A stretch of DNA of 64,000 nt from Subtercola endophyticus (GTDB lineage Bacteria; Actinomycetota; Actinomycetes; Actinomycetales; Microbacteriaceae), in assembly GCF_021044565.1 (NCBI RefSeq), contig NZ_CP087997.1, positions 4,216,001 through 4,280,000 on the forward strand, given 5' to 3'. The notes under the pieces are model-generated. The model had not been told where the DNA came from, searched no databases, and saw only the letters and a program-made list of their open reading frames with translations. A program made the position numbers and the translations under genes. Shown here in pieces: positions 43,296 through 51,585 of this stretch. Position 1 is the first letter of the stretch. Each line of letters begins with the position of its first letter.

Positions 43296-43327
43296 CAATC
43301 TAACGCGCGTGCAATCTAACGCGCGTG
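43296..43327. repeat. 16-bp tandem duplication at the kinase gene end
   Basis: CAATCTAACGCGCGTG occurs twice without a gap (43296-43311 and 43312-43327). The second copy includes the stop codon and last codons of the kinase gene; the first is a non-coding duplicate. Confidence 0.9.
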
Positions 43328-44326
43328 CAACAGGCGTTTGGCCTGCGCGAACAGCCTGCCACGGTAGCCATCGGCGATGTAGTCGTTGCGCGCGATGCGC
43401 AGCAGGTTGAGACCCATGTAGAAGGGCAGCCGAGACGTGAGGGATTCGAATGTCGCGCACTGATCGGGGAAGTGGCGGGCGTACTCCCAGAGAAAGTGGC
43501 CGATGAAGGGTTCGGCCCGGCGTTGGTCTCCGGTAGCCGACATGAAGGCGTGCTGCAGTTCGCCTGCCACGCGGCCGACGTCGAACATGCGGTCGCCCCG
43601 TGTCATACGCTCGAGGTCGATCGCTGCGACGTCGAGACCGTTGCCGAACAAGAAGTTGGCGGGCGTAGCATCGCCGTGCAGCCAGACCTGGCGATCGCAC
43701 CACATGCGCGGGCGTTCGAGCCACAGGTCGCGCAGCCAGAGCAGCTCGTCTGCATCCCAATTTCCGATACGGTTCTGCCGGCGCATTCGCTCGATGAGGC
43801 TCTCGAAATAGCGGCTGTCGATGCTGAAGTCGACGGTGCTTCCGTTGGCCGTGCGGTTGTGCAGAGTGGCGAGAAAGTAGGCGAGCGCCTTCAGCCGCCA
43901 GTACAGATGCGCGTCGTCGCCGTTCTGCGTGCAGCGCCGGATGGCCTGGCTGAACTGTTCGCCGTCGTAATACTCCACGGCGAGCACGCCGTTCGTGTCA
44001 CGATCGACCGCGAGCGGCCGGATCACGTGGTGGGGTGACCCCACGAGGTTGTATTCGCGCAGCCGGTGCAGGCTGTCGAACTCGCGTGACGCGGTGCGAG
44101 CGGCCTTGTCACGATCCCAGCCGTACTTCGTGCCGTAGAACTTGCAGATGACGCGAGTTCCGGTGAATTTCTCCTCGTAGCCGTAGACCTCGTTGCTGCC
44201 GGTGAGGCGGAACGCGCGAAAGGCGGGCTGGTCGACCCGAACGCCCAGCTGGTCGTGCATGATGGCGTCGAGAAAGCCGTGCAGGCGGTCGTCGCCGCTC
44301 ACGAACCCCACATACGTGCCGATCAT
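43316..44326 (-). CDS. APH/choline-kinase-like phosphotransferase
   Basis: A 336-residue protein-kinase-fold small-molecule kinase. ATP-site Lys is probable in TRVICKFYG; the catalytic loop is WLHGDATPANFLF (HGD-x4-N) and the Mg-binding part is VAAIDLERMTRGDRMFDVGR, where the expected Asp is the D of AIDLE. Such enzymes phosphorylate choline, homoserine, methylthioribose or aminoglycosides. Nothing points to resistance; pairing with the HAD hydrolase suggests a metabolic or damage-repair role. GGGAG lies before ATG 44326. Confidence 0.8.
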   Translation of the reverse strand: MIGTYVGFVSGDDRLHGFLDAIMHDQLGVRVDQPAFRAFRLTGSNEVYGYEEKFTGTRVICKFYGTKYGWDRDKAARTASREFDSLHRLREYNLVGSPHHVIRPLAVDRDTNGVLAVEYYDGEQFSQAIRRCTQNGDDAHLYWRLKALAYFLATLHNRTANGSTVDFSIDSRYFESLIERMRRQNRIGNWDADELLWLRDLWLERPRMWCDRQVWLHGDATPANFLFGNGLDVAAIDLERMTRGDRMFDVGRVAGELQHAFMSATGDQRRAEPFIGHFLWEYARHFPDQCATFESLTSRLPFYMGLNLLRIARNDYIADGYRGRLFAQAKRLLHAR

Positions 44327-44497
44327 GTGCTACTCCCACGGCCCGGCTCGGCCGGTGCGTCAGCAGAATGTTCACTCAGTATTCATAGGGTAGACGCCAA
44401 GGGTTTCCGCGGCGTTTCTGAGAGGTCACAGCTGTGCGCCGGGTAGCGGATGCCCGGGCTGGCATTCGCCGCCGAGCGCACCTGGGTTTATGTCATA

Positions 44498-44516
44498 TTG
44501 CTCTATGAAATAGCAA
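44498..44516. terminator. weak hairpin after the PEBP gene
   Basis: TTGCT (44498-44502) and AGCAA (44512-44516) form a short stem about 20 bases past the PEBP stop. Beside it GAATTC occurs twice, three bases apart (44517-44522, 44526-44531). Terminator function is only possible, not shown. Confidence 0.3.
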
Positions 44517-44538
44517 GAATTCACGGAATTCGCGGGCA

Positions 44539-45072
44539 TCAGTCGATCTGCGCCGTAGCGACGATGACTGCGCGGCCGAGTTCGTGACCGAACATCGAGA
44601 AGCCCAAGAAGGCGGGGCTGGCGTCGGCGCCCACACCGAGGTCGGCCACGTCGAGGGCGTGCACCACCACGAAATACCGGTGCGCACCGTGGCCGGCCGG
44701 CGGAGCGCCACCGATGTACCGGGCCGCACCGCCGTCGTTGCGCAGCTGCACGGCCGACGCCGGCAGCGCAGAACCCGTGTCGTCGCCGGCGCCCTCGGGC
44801 AGCTCGGTGACGTCGGCGGGGAGGCCGGTGACAGCCCAGTGCCAGAACCCCGACCCGGTCGGAGCATCGGGGTCGTACATCGTGACGGCATAGCTGAGGG
44901 TGCCCTCGGGGGCGCCCGACCAGCTCAGCTGGGGAGAGGCGTCGTGGCCACCGGGAACGCCGAAGATGCCCGACATCTGGGCCGACGGAAGAGGCTCGCC
45001 GTCGCTGATCGAAGAACTGGTGACGGTGAACGCGGCGACCTCGGGCAGTCGCGCAAAGGGATCGTTAGTCAT
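44539..45072 (-). CDS. YbhB/YbcL-type PEBP (Raf-kinase-inhibitor-like) protein
   Basis: A 177-residue phosphatidylethanolamine-binding-protein fold: [37 protein letters not shown] and [18 protein letters not shown] contain the conserved DPDAP, HW and GxHRY elements of the ligand pocket. No signal peptide, so cytosolic. The bacterial role is unknown. I chose ATG 45072 (MTNDPFARL); GATACT lies six bases upstream, a possible leaderless promoter. Much longer open frames upstream are composition artefacts. Confidence 0.9.
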   Translation of the reverse strand: MTNDPFARLPEVAAFTVTSSSISDGEPLPSAQMSGIFGVPGGHDASPQLSWSGAPEGTLSYAVTMYDPDAPTGSGFWHWAVTGLPADVTELPEGAGDDTGSALPASAVQLRNDGGAARYIGGAPPAGHGAHRYFVVVHALDVADLGVGADASPAFLGFSMFGHELGRAVIVATAQID

Positions 45073-45188
45073 GACTCCAGTATCGTCTGCGGGCCGCTTC
45101 GGTGAGACCTCTTGCGGCGCGGGCCGTATCGTGTGAGCCCGGTACCCGGTGAGCCGGTGCCCCGTGGGCGCGGTGCCTCGTGCGCGCG

Positions 45189-46043
45189 TTACTGCGTGAG
45201 CCGGTCGGCGAACCACTCGGCCGTCAGCCGCACTGCCGCGCGGGCCGGCGCGGGGTCGGTCTCGAGAGCCCGGAAGATGTGATCGCCGCCCGCGAGCATC
45301 CGCAGTTCGATGTCGCGCGAGCCTGCGCGGGCGATGAGATCGAGCGAGGCCTGCGGGGGTACGACGTCGTCGTCTGAGCCGACCACGGCGAGAAGCGGAT
45401 GCCCGTACCTGCCGATCGCGTCGCCGAGGTTCAGGCTGCTCGCCCCGCCCGGGTCGCCCGGCCCGCCAACCTCGCCCGGGTCGCCCAGCTCGCTCGGCTC
45501 GTTCAACGCGCTCGCCTCGCGCCACCACTCGCGTGAGAACGTGAAAGTCGTGTAGCCGAGGTCGATCGTGACGGCCTCGCCGCTGTTGTTCTCGAAATAC
45601 GGCGCGAACGAGGTGAAGGCGCCGCCGGGTACGATTCCCGACGACCAGAGGGTGAGCGCCGCGACCTCCTCGGGGGCCCTGCCGGCCAGCAGAGTCGCGA
45701 TCATGCCACCTTGAGAGAACCCGAGCACGGCGATGCGGGCGGCATCGACCCGGGCATCCTGAGTCAGCCAGGCGAGTGCGGCGCGCGCGTCGTCGAGCTG
45801 GCTGGTGACGGTGAACTCGGTCTGCGGCCGAGTGCTCGCGCCGCAGCCGGCGAAGTCGATGCGCAGCGAGGAGACTCCGCGTGAGGCTAACGCGTCTGCC
45901 AGCTGCACGAAGAGGCCGGCGACTTCGTCGCGGGAGCTCGCTGTTCCGTGCAGCAGGAGCACGGCCGGGGCTCCGGGGCTCGCGATGCTGAGAGTGGCCG
46001 GAATCGGGCGGGCTCCGCTGATGGTCAGCTGCTCGGTCTGCAC
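45189..46043 (-). CDS. alpha/beta hydrolase (dipeptidyl-peptidase/esterase-like)
   Basis: A 284-residue alpha/beta hydrolase. The oxyanion part is [18 protein letters not shown], the nucleophile elbow [11 protein letters not shown] (Ser), the acid is in [14 protein letters not shown] and the His in [10 protein letters not shown] Gly/Pro/Glu-rich insert ([14 protein letters not shown]) interrupts the fold near residue 190. I chose GTG 46043 ([10 protein letters not shown]) because GAGAGG lies eight bases upstream; the frame is open further left with no hydrolase features. The substrate is unknown. Confidence 0.82.
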   Translation of the reverse strand: MQTEQLTISGARPIPATLSIASPGAPAVLLLHGTASSRDEVAGLFVQLADALASRGVSSLRIDFAGCGASTRPQTEFTVTSQLDDARAALAWLTQDARVDAARIAVLGFSQGGMIATLLAGRAPEEVAALTLWSSGIVPGGAFTSFAPYFENNSGEAVTIDLGYTTFTFSREWWREASALNEPSELGDPGEVGGPGDPGGASSLNLGDAIGRYGHPLLAVVGSDDDVVPPQASLDLIARAGSRDIELRMLAGGDHIFRALETDPAPARAAVRLTAEWFADRLTQ

Positions 46044-46301
46044 GGTGCGGGGCCTCTCGGTCGGTTCTGGGTTGGTGCTCGGTGGGTTCTCGGTGAGTTC
46101 TCGGTGAGTGATGCCGTGTTCGATCGATGCTACCGAGGGTGATGCGGTGCGCGCCCCGTGCGCGGGGGGCACTCGGGGAGGGGCACCCGCGCAGGGGGCC
46201 CTCGCACTGGGACAAGCCGTCGGGCGGGTGCAGCCAATAGCCTGGACGCGACTCGAGATGTATGCCTCGACCACCTCACCCCGACGAAGGTATTCGCTGC
46301 C

Positions 46302-46463
46302 ATGAGCTCAGACAACTCCGAACCCGAATCCGGCAGTGCAGGCGCCCACAGCGACGCCACCGATGGCACGGCCAAGACGAAGCGCGGCATCACGCGCCGC
46401 GAAGTGATGACGGCCTCGGCGTGGGCGGCACCCGTGGCGGCGCTCGCCATGGCGTCGAACTGA
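46302..46463 (+). CDS. 53-residue protein consisting mainly of a Tat signal
   Basis: The product begins with an acidic, Ser/Asp-rich 25 residues, followed by KRGITRREVMTASAWAAPVA and ALAMASN, then stops. GITRREV is a twin-arginine motif before a hydrophobic stretch, as in the small Tat protein at 50077-50457 (EITRRTALKAAAWSTPVVAL). So the gene looks like a signal sequence whose mature part is missing. GAAGG lies upstream of ATG 46302. It could be a remnant, or a genuine micro-protein. Confidence 0.55.
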   Translation: MSSDNSEPESGSAGAHSDATDGTAKTKRGITRREVMTASAWAAPVAALAMASN

Positions 46464-46544
46464 CCCCGCGGGCCTAGGCCGCGAGCCTGGATGCCCGGGC
46501 GCAAGCCCTAGGTTCCTGACGCGCGGCTGGTAACTTGGGGGTCT

Positions 46545-47210
46545 ATGGCGAAAGTTGCACCCTGGCGCTTCGACCCGAACCGCCGACGAGTCGGTCGTGT
46601 CGTTGCGATCGCTGCGGCCGCTGCCGCATTCGCGCTGCTCGCCGTCACCTCGCTCGCGCCGCCGCCGCTGCCCGTCAGTCAGACGTACGCCTTCGCCAGC
46701 AGTCAGGGCACGGTGCAGGTCATCGCTGTGCCGGGCTCGGCTTCCGGGGTGATCGTCACGCGCGACGACTATGCGTCGACGCCGGGGCTGCAGACCTACG
46801 AATCCGGTTCGACGAACCGCGATTGGGCGACCCTGGTGATGTTTCTGGCGGGTTTTCCGACGACCGACTCGAACGTCACCGTCATGATGCGCTGGATGCG
46901 GCAGGAGAACGGGCCCAACGACTGGTGGAACCGTAATAATCCGCTCAACAACGGCTGGGGATCCGGCGGCGGCAGCGGATTCGGCAGCTACGACAACCTC
47001 GTCACCGCGGCCGTGAACTGCGCCGAAGCTCTGCACAGCGTGGGCGGCTACTCGGGCATCGTGGCGGGCTTTCAGGCCAGTGCTCCCACGGCGCAGATCG
47101 AGTCGGCCATCTGGGCCTCGCCCTGGGCGGCCAGCCATTACGCCAACGGATCGCACTGGTCGTACGCGCCCGTCCCCGTCTACGCCTCGCCGGCCGGTAC
47201 CTGGGGCTGA
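46545..47210 (+). CDS. membrane-anchored/secreted protein of unknown function
   Basis: A 221-residue protein with an Arg-rich start (RFDPNRRRVGR) and one hydrophobic segment (about residues 18-40: VVAIAAAAAAFALLAVTSLA), then an extracellular domain. The part MRWMRQENGPNDWWNRNNPL followed by NNGWG and NLVTAAVNCAEALHS resembles lysozyme/glucosaminidase-like domains, with Glu in RQENGP as a possible catalytic residue. A cell-wall-active enzyme is a guess. TAACTT lies eight bases before the ATG and may be a -10 box; no ribosome site is clear. Confidence 0.6.
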   Translation: MAKVAPWRFDPNRRRVGRVVAIAAAAAAFALLAVTSLAPPPLPVSQTYAFASSQGTVQVIAVPGSASGVIVTRDDYASTPGLQTYESGSTNRDWATLVMFLAGFPTTDSNVTVMMRWMRQENGPNDWWNRNNPLNNGWGSGGGSGFGSYDNLVTAAVNCAEALHSVGGYSGIVAGFQASAPTAQIESAIWASPWAASHYANGSHWSYAPVPVYASPAGTWG

Positions 47211-47248
47211 AGCGGTGGGCGCGCGGTAGTTCGGCGCAGGCGCGGTCG

Positions 47249-47292
47249 TTCGGCGCTTGGGCGGTAGTTCGAACCACCGCGCGAGCGCCGAA
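47249..47292. repeat. second copy of the TTCGGCGCT/AGCGCCGAA hairpin element
   Basis: TTCGGCGCT (47249-47257) pairs with AGCGCCGAA (47284-47292) around the same inner sequence GCGGTA-N-TTCGAACCACCGCGCG-type core seen at 5857-5900. A further partial copy of the left arm begins at 47226. It follows the secreted-protein stop by 39 bases. Confidence 0.75.
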
Positions 47293-47449
47293 GCACCGCA
47301 GATCGTCGCGAGAGCGTGAGGGCGGGCATCCGCTCGCCGCCCGACCGTGGTGGGATTGCTACAAATGCTCAGGTCGATATTTGGCCGGTCGACGGGGCTC
47401 GCTGCTCGATGCCGAATGTTTCAGTTGAGGGAGTACACAAAGGAGAACC

Positions 47450-48691
47450 GTGAAGCCTCTACTGAACCGAACCGTCGCCGTGACCGGAATCGGCGTCGTC
47501 ACACCTGCCGGCGTCGGCGTCGACGCGTTCTGGCAGAGCTTGTTCGAGCCGGGCAGCGACGAGGCCGTGCGCCGCGTCGACGAGGGGTCCCTGAACGTGC
47601 GCCGCGTGATGACGCACAAGGCAGCCAAGAACTCCGACGTCAACGTGCACTTCGCGGTGGTCGCGGCCGACGAGGCCCTGCGCGATGCGGGGCTGCTGGC
47701 GGATGCCCGTGGTGAGGGTCCGGCCGAATCCGACGAGCAGGCGCTCGTCGACACCGTCGACCTCGACCGTGCGGCCGTGTCGATGGGAACGGGCATCGGC
47801 GGTATCCAGACCTTCGCCGCGCAGGCCGACGTTCTGCGCGACCGCGGGGAGCGGCTCGTGTCGCCGCACACTGTGCCGATGGTGATGCCGAACGCTGCGG
47901 CGGGGGCATTGAGCATCCGCTTCGGTATGCGGGGCACCGCAACCACGGTCACGACCGCCTGCGCTGCCGGCACCGACGCCATCGCGAACGGCGCTCGCCT
48001 CATTGCGCAAGGCGTAGCCGACGTGGTGCTCGCCGGAGGAACCGACTCGAGCCTGACGCCCGTGTGCATCGCGGGGTTCGGCAACATGAGGGCGCTGTCG
48101 AAGTCGGGCATCTCCCGCCCATTCGATCGTGACCGCGACGGCCTCGCCGCGTCAGAAGGCTGCGGGATGCTCGTGCTCGAGCCGCTCGACCAGGCTCTGG
48201 CCCGGGGTGCGCACGTGTACATGACGATCGAGGGTGCGGCGTCTACCGCCGACGCCTACCACGTCACCGCGCCGGCGCCCGAGGGCCGTGGGGCCGAGCG
48301 CACCATGCGGCTCGCGCTCGACGACGCGGGGCTGAAGCCCGAAGACATCACGCATATCAACGCGCACGGAACCTCGACCGGTCTGAACGACGCCGCCGAG
48401 AGCCAGGCCGTTTCGCGCCTCTTCGGGGCATCGCGGCCGGTGCTCACGAGCATCAAGGGCGTGACCGGGCACTCGTTCGGTGCGGCCGGCGCCATCGAGG
48501 CCGTGGCTGTTGCGCTGACGATCGCGAACTCGACGGTTCCGCCGACGGCGGGGCTGGTGAACCAAGACGAGGCGATCGACCTCGACATTCCGACCGAGGC
48601 GCGCCCCTGGCAGCCCGGCCCGGTGCTCTCGAACAGCTTCGGTTTCGGTGGTCACAACGGCAGCCTGGTGTTCGTGCCTGTGCTTGTCTAG
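47450..48691 (+). CDS. beta-ketoacyl-ACP synthase II-like enzyme
   Basis: A 413-residue condensing enzyme of the FabF type. The Cys-His-His triad is visible: Cys in TVTTACAAGTDAI, His in HINAHGTSTGLNDA and His in GVTGHSFGAAGAIEA. The N-terminus VAVTGIGVVTPAGVG and the C-terminal SNSFGFGGHNGSLVF are standard. It stands alone here, without fabD, fabH or acyl carrier protein, so it may be a second copy or serve a special lipid. AAAGGAG precedes GTG 47450. Confidence 0.92.
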   Translation: MKPLLNRTVAVTGIGVVTPAGVGVDAFWQSLFEPGSDEAVRRVDEGSLNVRRVMTHKAAKNSDVNVHFAVVAADEALRDAGLLADARGEGPAESDEQALVDTVDLDRAAVSMGTGIGGIQTFAAQADVLRDRGERLVSPHTVPMVMPNAAAGALSIRFGMRGTATTVTTACAAGTDAIANGARLIAQGVADVVLAGGTDSSLTPVCIAGFGNMRALSKSGISRPFDRDRDGLAASEGCGMLVLEPLDQALARGAHVYMTIEGAASTADAYHVTAPAPEGRGAERTMRLALDDAGLKPEDITHINAHGTSTGLNDAAESQAVSRLFGASRPVLTSIKGVTGHSFGAAGAIEAVAVALTIANSTVPPTAGLVNQDEAIDLDIPTEARPWQPGPVLSNSFGFGGHNGSLVFVPVLV

Positions 48692-48995
48692 TGCGCCGCC
48701 GCCTCTGCGGCGCACGGTGCGGGTGGTCGTTCGGGGCTCCGTATTGGCCGCTACCAACGCTGAAAGCGACGAGCGCGGTCGCCGCTTCCAGCCGACCTCG
48801 TTTGGTGCGCCGCCGCCTCTGCGGCGCACGGTGCGGGTGGTCGTTCGGGGCTCCGTATTGGCCGCTCCCGACGCTGGAAGCGACGAGCGCGGTCGCCGCT
48901 TTCAGCCGACCTCGTTTGGTGCGCCGCCGCCTCTGCGGCGCACGGTGCGACGGGAAGTTCGCGCCGAGGTCTTGGCCGCTACCAACGCTAGAAGT
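48691..48995. repeat. 114-bp tandem repeat with terminator-like hairpins
   Basis: Units start at 48691, 48805 and 48919; the first two are nearly identical and the third diverges after 30 bases but regains similarity near 48973. Every unit begins with GTGCGCCG...CGGCGCAC, an 8-bp stem hairpin. The array fills the gap between the condensing-enzyme gene and the converging Gfo/Idh gene. The unit length is 38 codons, so the antisense frame stays open, but the encoded Arg-rich peptide looks like an artefact. Confidence 0.9.
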
Positions 48996-49066
48996 GGGGC
49001 GACCGCTGAGCGGTCCAGACCCAGGTCCAGGTCCAGGCCCGGCGCAGTGCCGGCAGTTGTCGTGCG

Positions 49067-50053
49067 TCAGCGGGCGACGCCGGCCGCGGCGTAGATGGCG
49101 TCGATGAGGCGCATGTTCGCGATGGGGTCGGCGCCCTCCGTGGGCAGCGGGGCGCCAGAGGCGAGCGCGTCGACGACGGCGGCGAGCTGGTGGTCGTAGG
49201 TGGTGAGGCCCGCGATGGTCGAGACATAGTCCAGGCCGTCGAGGGTGAGCGTGATGCTGTGTCCGGCCGAGGGAAACACGACGTTGTCCACGTGCAGGCG
49301 GCCCAGGGTGCCCTCGACGTCGAGGGATGAATTGAGTCCGACGCCCTCGGCCATGCTCGAGGTGACCTGGGCAACGACGCCCGACGGGAAGAGCAGCCGG
49401 GCATCCATCGTCAGATCGGCGCCGAGCGGATTCAGGGTGGCTTCGGCCGAGGTTACCGTCGGCTCTTCGCCGAGCAGGGTGCGCACCCAGTGCACGGGGT
49501 AGCAGCCGAGATCCATCAGCGATCCGCCGCCGACGGCGGGGTCGTGCCGAATCGAGCGCGGGTCGTATGGGTTCGAACCCGAGAAATCGGCCCGCACCGA
49601 GACGATGTCGCCGAGGGCACCGGATGCCCGGATGCGCCCGATCTCCGCGCTCAGCGGGTGGTACCGGTCGTGAAAGGCCTCGATGAGGCGCAGCCCGGTC
49701 GCGGCGGCGACCCCGGTCATCCGTTCGGCCTCGGCCTCGCTCATGGCGAACGGCTTCTCGCACAGCACGTGTTTGCCGGCCTCGAGCGCGGCGATCGACC
49801 ACGGCATGTGCTCCGATGGCGGCAGCGCGTTGTACACGAGGTCGATGTCGGGGTCGGCGAGCAGCTCGGCGTACCCGCCATACGAGCGGGCGATGCCGTG
49901 CGTCTCGGCGTACTCGGCGGCAGCGGATGCCCGGCGTGACGCCACGGCCAGAATCACCGTGTCGGGCCGGCGCCGGGCGGGGCGGATGATCGCAGACGGA
50001 GCGATACCGGCGGCGCCGAGGATTCCGATGCGGAGCGGGGTGGATTCGGCCAT
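49067..50053 (-). CDS. Gfo/Idh/MocA-family oxidoreductase
   Basis: A 328-residue NAD(P)-dependent dehydrogenase: RIGILGAAGIAPSAI (Rossmann turn), GIARSYGGYAELLADPDIDL, GKHVLCEKPFAMSEAEAERM (catalytic Lys) and GGGSLMDLGCYPVHWVRTLLG. It is of the D-xylose/trans-dihydrodiol dehydrogenase subgroup by these segments. It is not close to any sugar operon. CACGAT lies six bases before ATG 50053 and could be a leaderless -10 box. The substrate is unknown. Confidence 0.87.
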   Translation of the reverse strand: MAESTPLRIGILGAAGIAPSAIIRPARRRPDTVILAVASRRASAAAEYAETHGIARSYGGYAELLADPDIDLVYNALPPSEHMPWSIAALEAGKHVLCEKPFAMSEAEAERMTGVAAATGLRLIEAFHDRYHPLSAEIGRIRASGALGDIVSVRADFSGSNPYDPRSIRHDPAVGGGSLMDLGCYPVHWVRTLLGEEPTVTSAEATLNPLGADLTMDARLLFPSGVVAQVTSSMAEGVGLNSSLDVEGTLGRLHVDNVVFPSAGHSITLTLDGLDYVSTIAGLTTYDHQLAAVVDALASGAPLPTEGADPIANMRLIDAIYAAAGVAR

Positions 50054-50076
50054 GGGTCAATCGTGTCAGATGCGGG

Positions 50077-50457
50077 TCAGACCGGTCGCCCGTCGGTGAC
50101 CGGGATGGTGACGGTGGCGTCTTCTGCAGAGATGGTCGCGGTCGTCACGGAGTCGGGAACGTCTGTGGGGTTCTTGTTCGCGAAGCCTTCGTCGCCATAG
50201 GTGGTTGCCGTGTAGATGAGGCTGCCGGGGTTCAGGGTCCAGGTGACGACGACATCGTCGACCGGAGTGATGCCCTGGCGAACGTACGCCTCGAGGGTGA
50301 AGACGCCGTCGGTGCCCCAGCCGGCGTGCGGTTGATAGATCGAGTAGACGGGAGTCGCTGAGGCGGCGGCCGCGGCTGGAGCGGAAACCGCGAGGGCGAC
50401 GACGGGGGTCGACCAGGCGGCGGCTTTCAGGGCGGTGCGGCGGGTGATTTCAGTCAT
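50077..50457 (-). CDS. small Tat-exported protein
   Basis: A 126-residue protein with a twin-arginine signal, MTEITRRTALKAAAWSTP followed by VVALAVSAPAAAAASA, probably cut after the Ala run near residue 35. The mature part (YSIYQPHAGWGTDGVFTLEA, DDVVVTWTLNPGSLIYTATT) is beta-rich and may be an Ig-like surface or wall domain. No catalytic motif is seen. It lies 23 bases before the Gfo/Idh start on the same strand and is divergent from an alpha/beta hydrolase gene. Confidence 0.75.
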   Translation of the reverse strand: MTEITRRTALKAAAWSTPVVALAVSAPAAAAASATPVYSIYQPHAGWGTDGVFTLEAYVRQGITPVDDVVVTWTLNPGSLIYTATTYGDEGFANKNPTDVPDSVTTATISAEDATVTIPVTDGRPV

Positions 50458-50523
50458 AGGCGCCAAGCTTACGTGCACCGTGTGACTCGATCGGGGGGTG
50501 CAGCAATCGAGGGCGCGGTCGTC

Positions 50524-50529
50524 TACGAT
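50524..50529 (+). promoter_or_regulatory. -10 box TACGAT of a leaderless hydrolase transcript
   Basis: TACGAT ends six bases before ATG 50536, the same spacing as at 12855, 53108, 59177 and 63272. No clear -35 box or Shine-Dalgarno sequence is present. This supports the ATG at 50536 as the true start. Confidence 0.5.
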
Positions 50530-50535
50530 GTGCGC

Positions 50536-51465
50536 ATGGAAGCCGAAACCGGGGCCGCAGCCGAAGCCGGGGCCGCAGCCGAAGCCGTAGCCGGTGCCGC
50601 GGCCTCCGACGAAGCGGTGCAGCGCGATGTGGTGCTTGCCGACGGCCGAGCGTTGCGCGTGTACGAGACGGATGCCGGTGATGGGTCTCGTCGATTTCGC
50701 CTCACTGTGCTGTGGCAGCACGGATCGCCGCAAACAGGTGCGCTGCTCGAACCACTTGTAGCGGCGGCGGCGCTGCGGGGCATCCGTTTGGTGTCGTACG
50801 GTCGACCGTCGTACGGGGGCTCGACGCCGAACCCGGGTCGCACCGTGTTCTCGGCTGCCGCCGATGTGGAGCAGCTGGCCGACGCCCTCGCGCTCGAGAG
50901 GTTTGCCGTGATGGGTGCGTCGGGCGGCGGCCCGCACGCTCTCGCGTGTGCCGCCGGGATGCCCGAGCGTATCGTCGGTGTGGCGACTCTCGCCGGTATC
51001 GCCCCCAGCGACGCCGGCGGGCTCGACTTCTTCGAGGGCATGGCAGATTCCTCCGGCCTGCGCGCCGCCCAGCGCGGACGGGATGCCCGGCAGCAGTACG
51101 AGCTCACTGCCGAGTTCGACCCCTCGTCGTTCGTCGACCGCGACTACGCAGCACTGAACGGTTCGTGGGCCAGTCTCGGCGCCGATGTCGGGCGCGCGAC
51201 GGCAGACGGGCCGGCCGGGCTCGGGGGACTCGTCGACGATGACGTCGCGTTCGCGCACGCGTGGGGTTTCGACCTCTCTCAGGTAATCGCGCCCGTTCTG
51301 CTCGTTCAGGGTGGTCTCGACCGGGTTGTTCCGCCGACGCACGCCGAGTGGATGCTCGCACACCTGCCGCACGCCGAACTCTGGTTGAGGCCGCTCGACG
51401 GCCACATCTCGGTGCTTGAAGCGTGCCCCGTGGTGATGGACTGGCTGCTGGCGCTCGGTGGTTGA
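50536..51465 (+). CDS. alpha/beta hydrolase
   Basis: A 309-residue alpha/beta hydrolase: VLWQHGSPQTGALLEPL (oxyanion HG), the Ser elbow VMGASGGGPHALA, Asp in VQGGLDRVVPPTHA and His in LDGHISVL. The first 25 residues are a repeat-made Ala/Glu/Gly tail (EAETGAAAEAGAAAEAVAG) from GCCGAAGCCGGGGCCGCA-like DNA units. The family covers epoxide hydrolases, lactonases and haloperoxidases; the substrate is not evident. It stands alone. Confidence 0.87.
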   Translation: MEAETGAAAEAGAAAEAVAGAAASDEAVQRDVVLADGRALRVYETDAGDGSRRFRLTVLWQHGSPQTGALLEPLVAAAALRGIRLVSYGRPSYGGSTPNPGRTVFSAAADVEQLADALALERFAVMGASGGGPHALACAAGMPERIVGVATLAGIAPSDAGGLDFFEGMADSSGLRAAQRGRDARQQYELTAEFDPSSFVDRDYAALNGSWASLGADVGRATADGPAGLGGLVDDDVAFAHAWGFDLSQVIAPVLLVQGGLDRVVPPTHAEWMLAHLPHAELWLRPLDGHISVLEACPVVMDWLLALGG

Positions 51466-51554
51466 CCGTACTCGGTTGCCCCCCGCGGCCAATCCGCGGA
51501 GTTATGCACAGAACCTTTCAGTGCGCCCTTCTGGCTGGTGGCCGAATGATATTT

Positions 51555-51583
51555 TTCTACCTCCAAACCAATCGGAGGTAGAA
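51555..51583. promoter_or_regulatory. inverted repeat over the vapB ribosome binding site
   Basis: TTCTACCTCC (51555-51564) and GGAGGTAGAA (51574-51583) are perfect 10-bp arms around a 9-base loop. The right arm contains the Shine-Dalgarno GGAGG of vapB (ATG 51586). It could be the DNA operator for VapB/VapBC autoregulation, an mRNA hairpin that hides the ribosome site, or both. Confidence 0.75.
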
Positions 51584-51585
51584 TT

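Noticed and set aside
43316..44326. aminoglycoside resistance gene
   Set aside because: Only the general kinase fold is shared; the context is metabolic and no resistance neighbours or mobile element are present.
48453..50060. 535-codon minus-strand frame across the 114-bp repeats
   Set aside because: It stays open only because the repeat unit is a codon multiple; the protein is Arg-rich without features, and the Gfo/Idh gene in another frame explains the coding signal.
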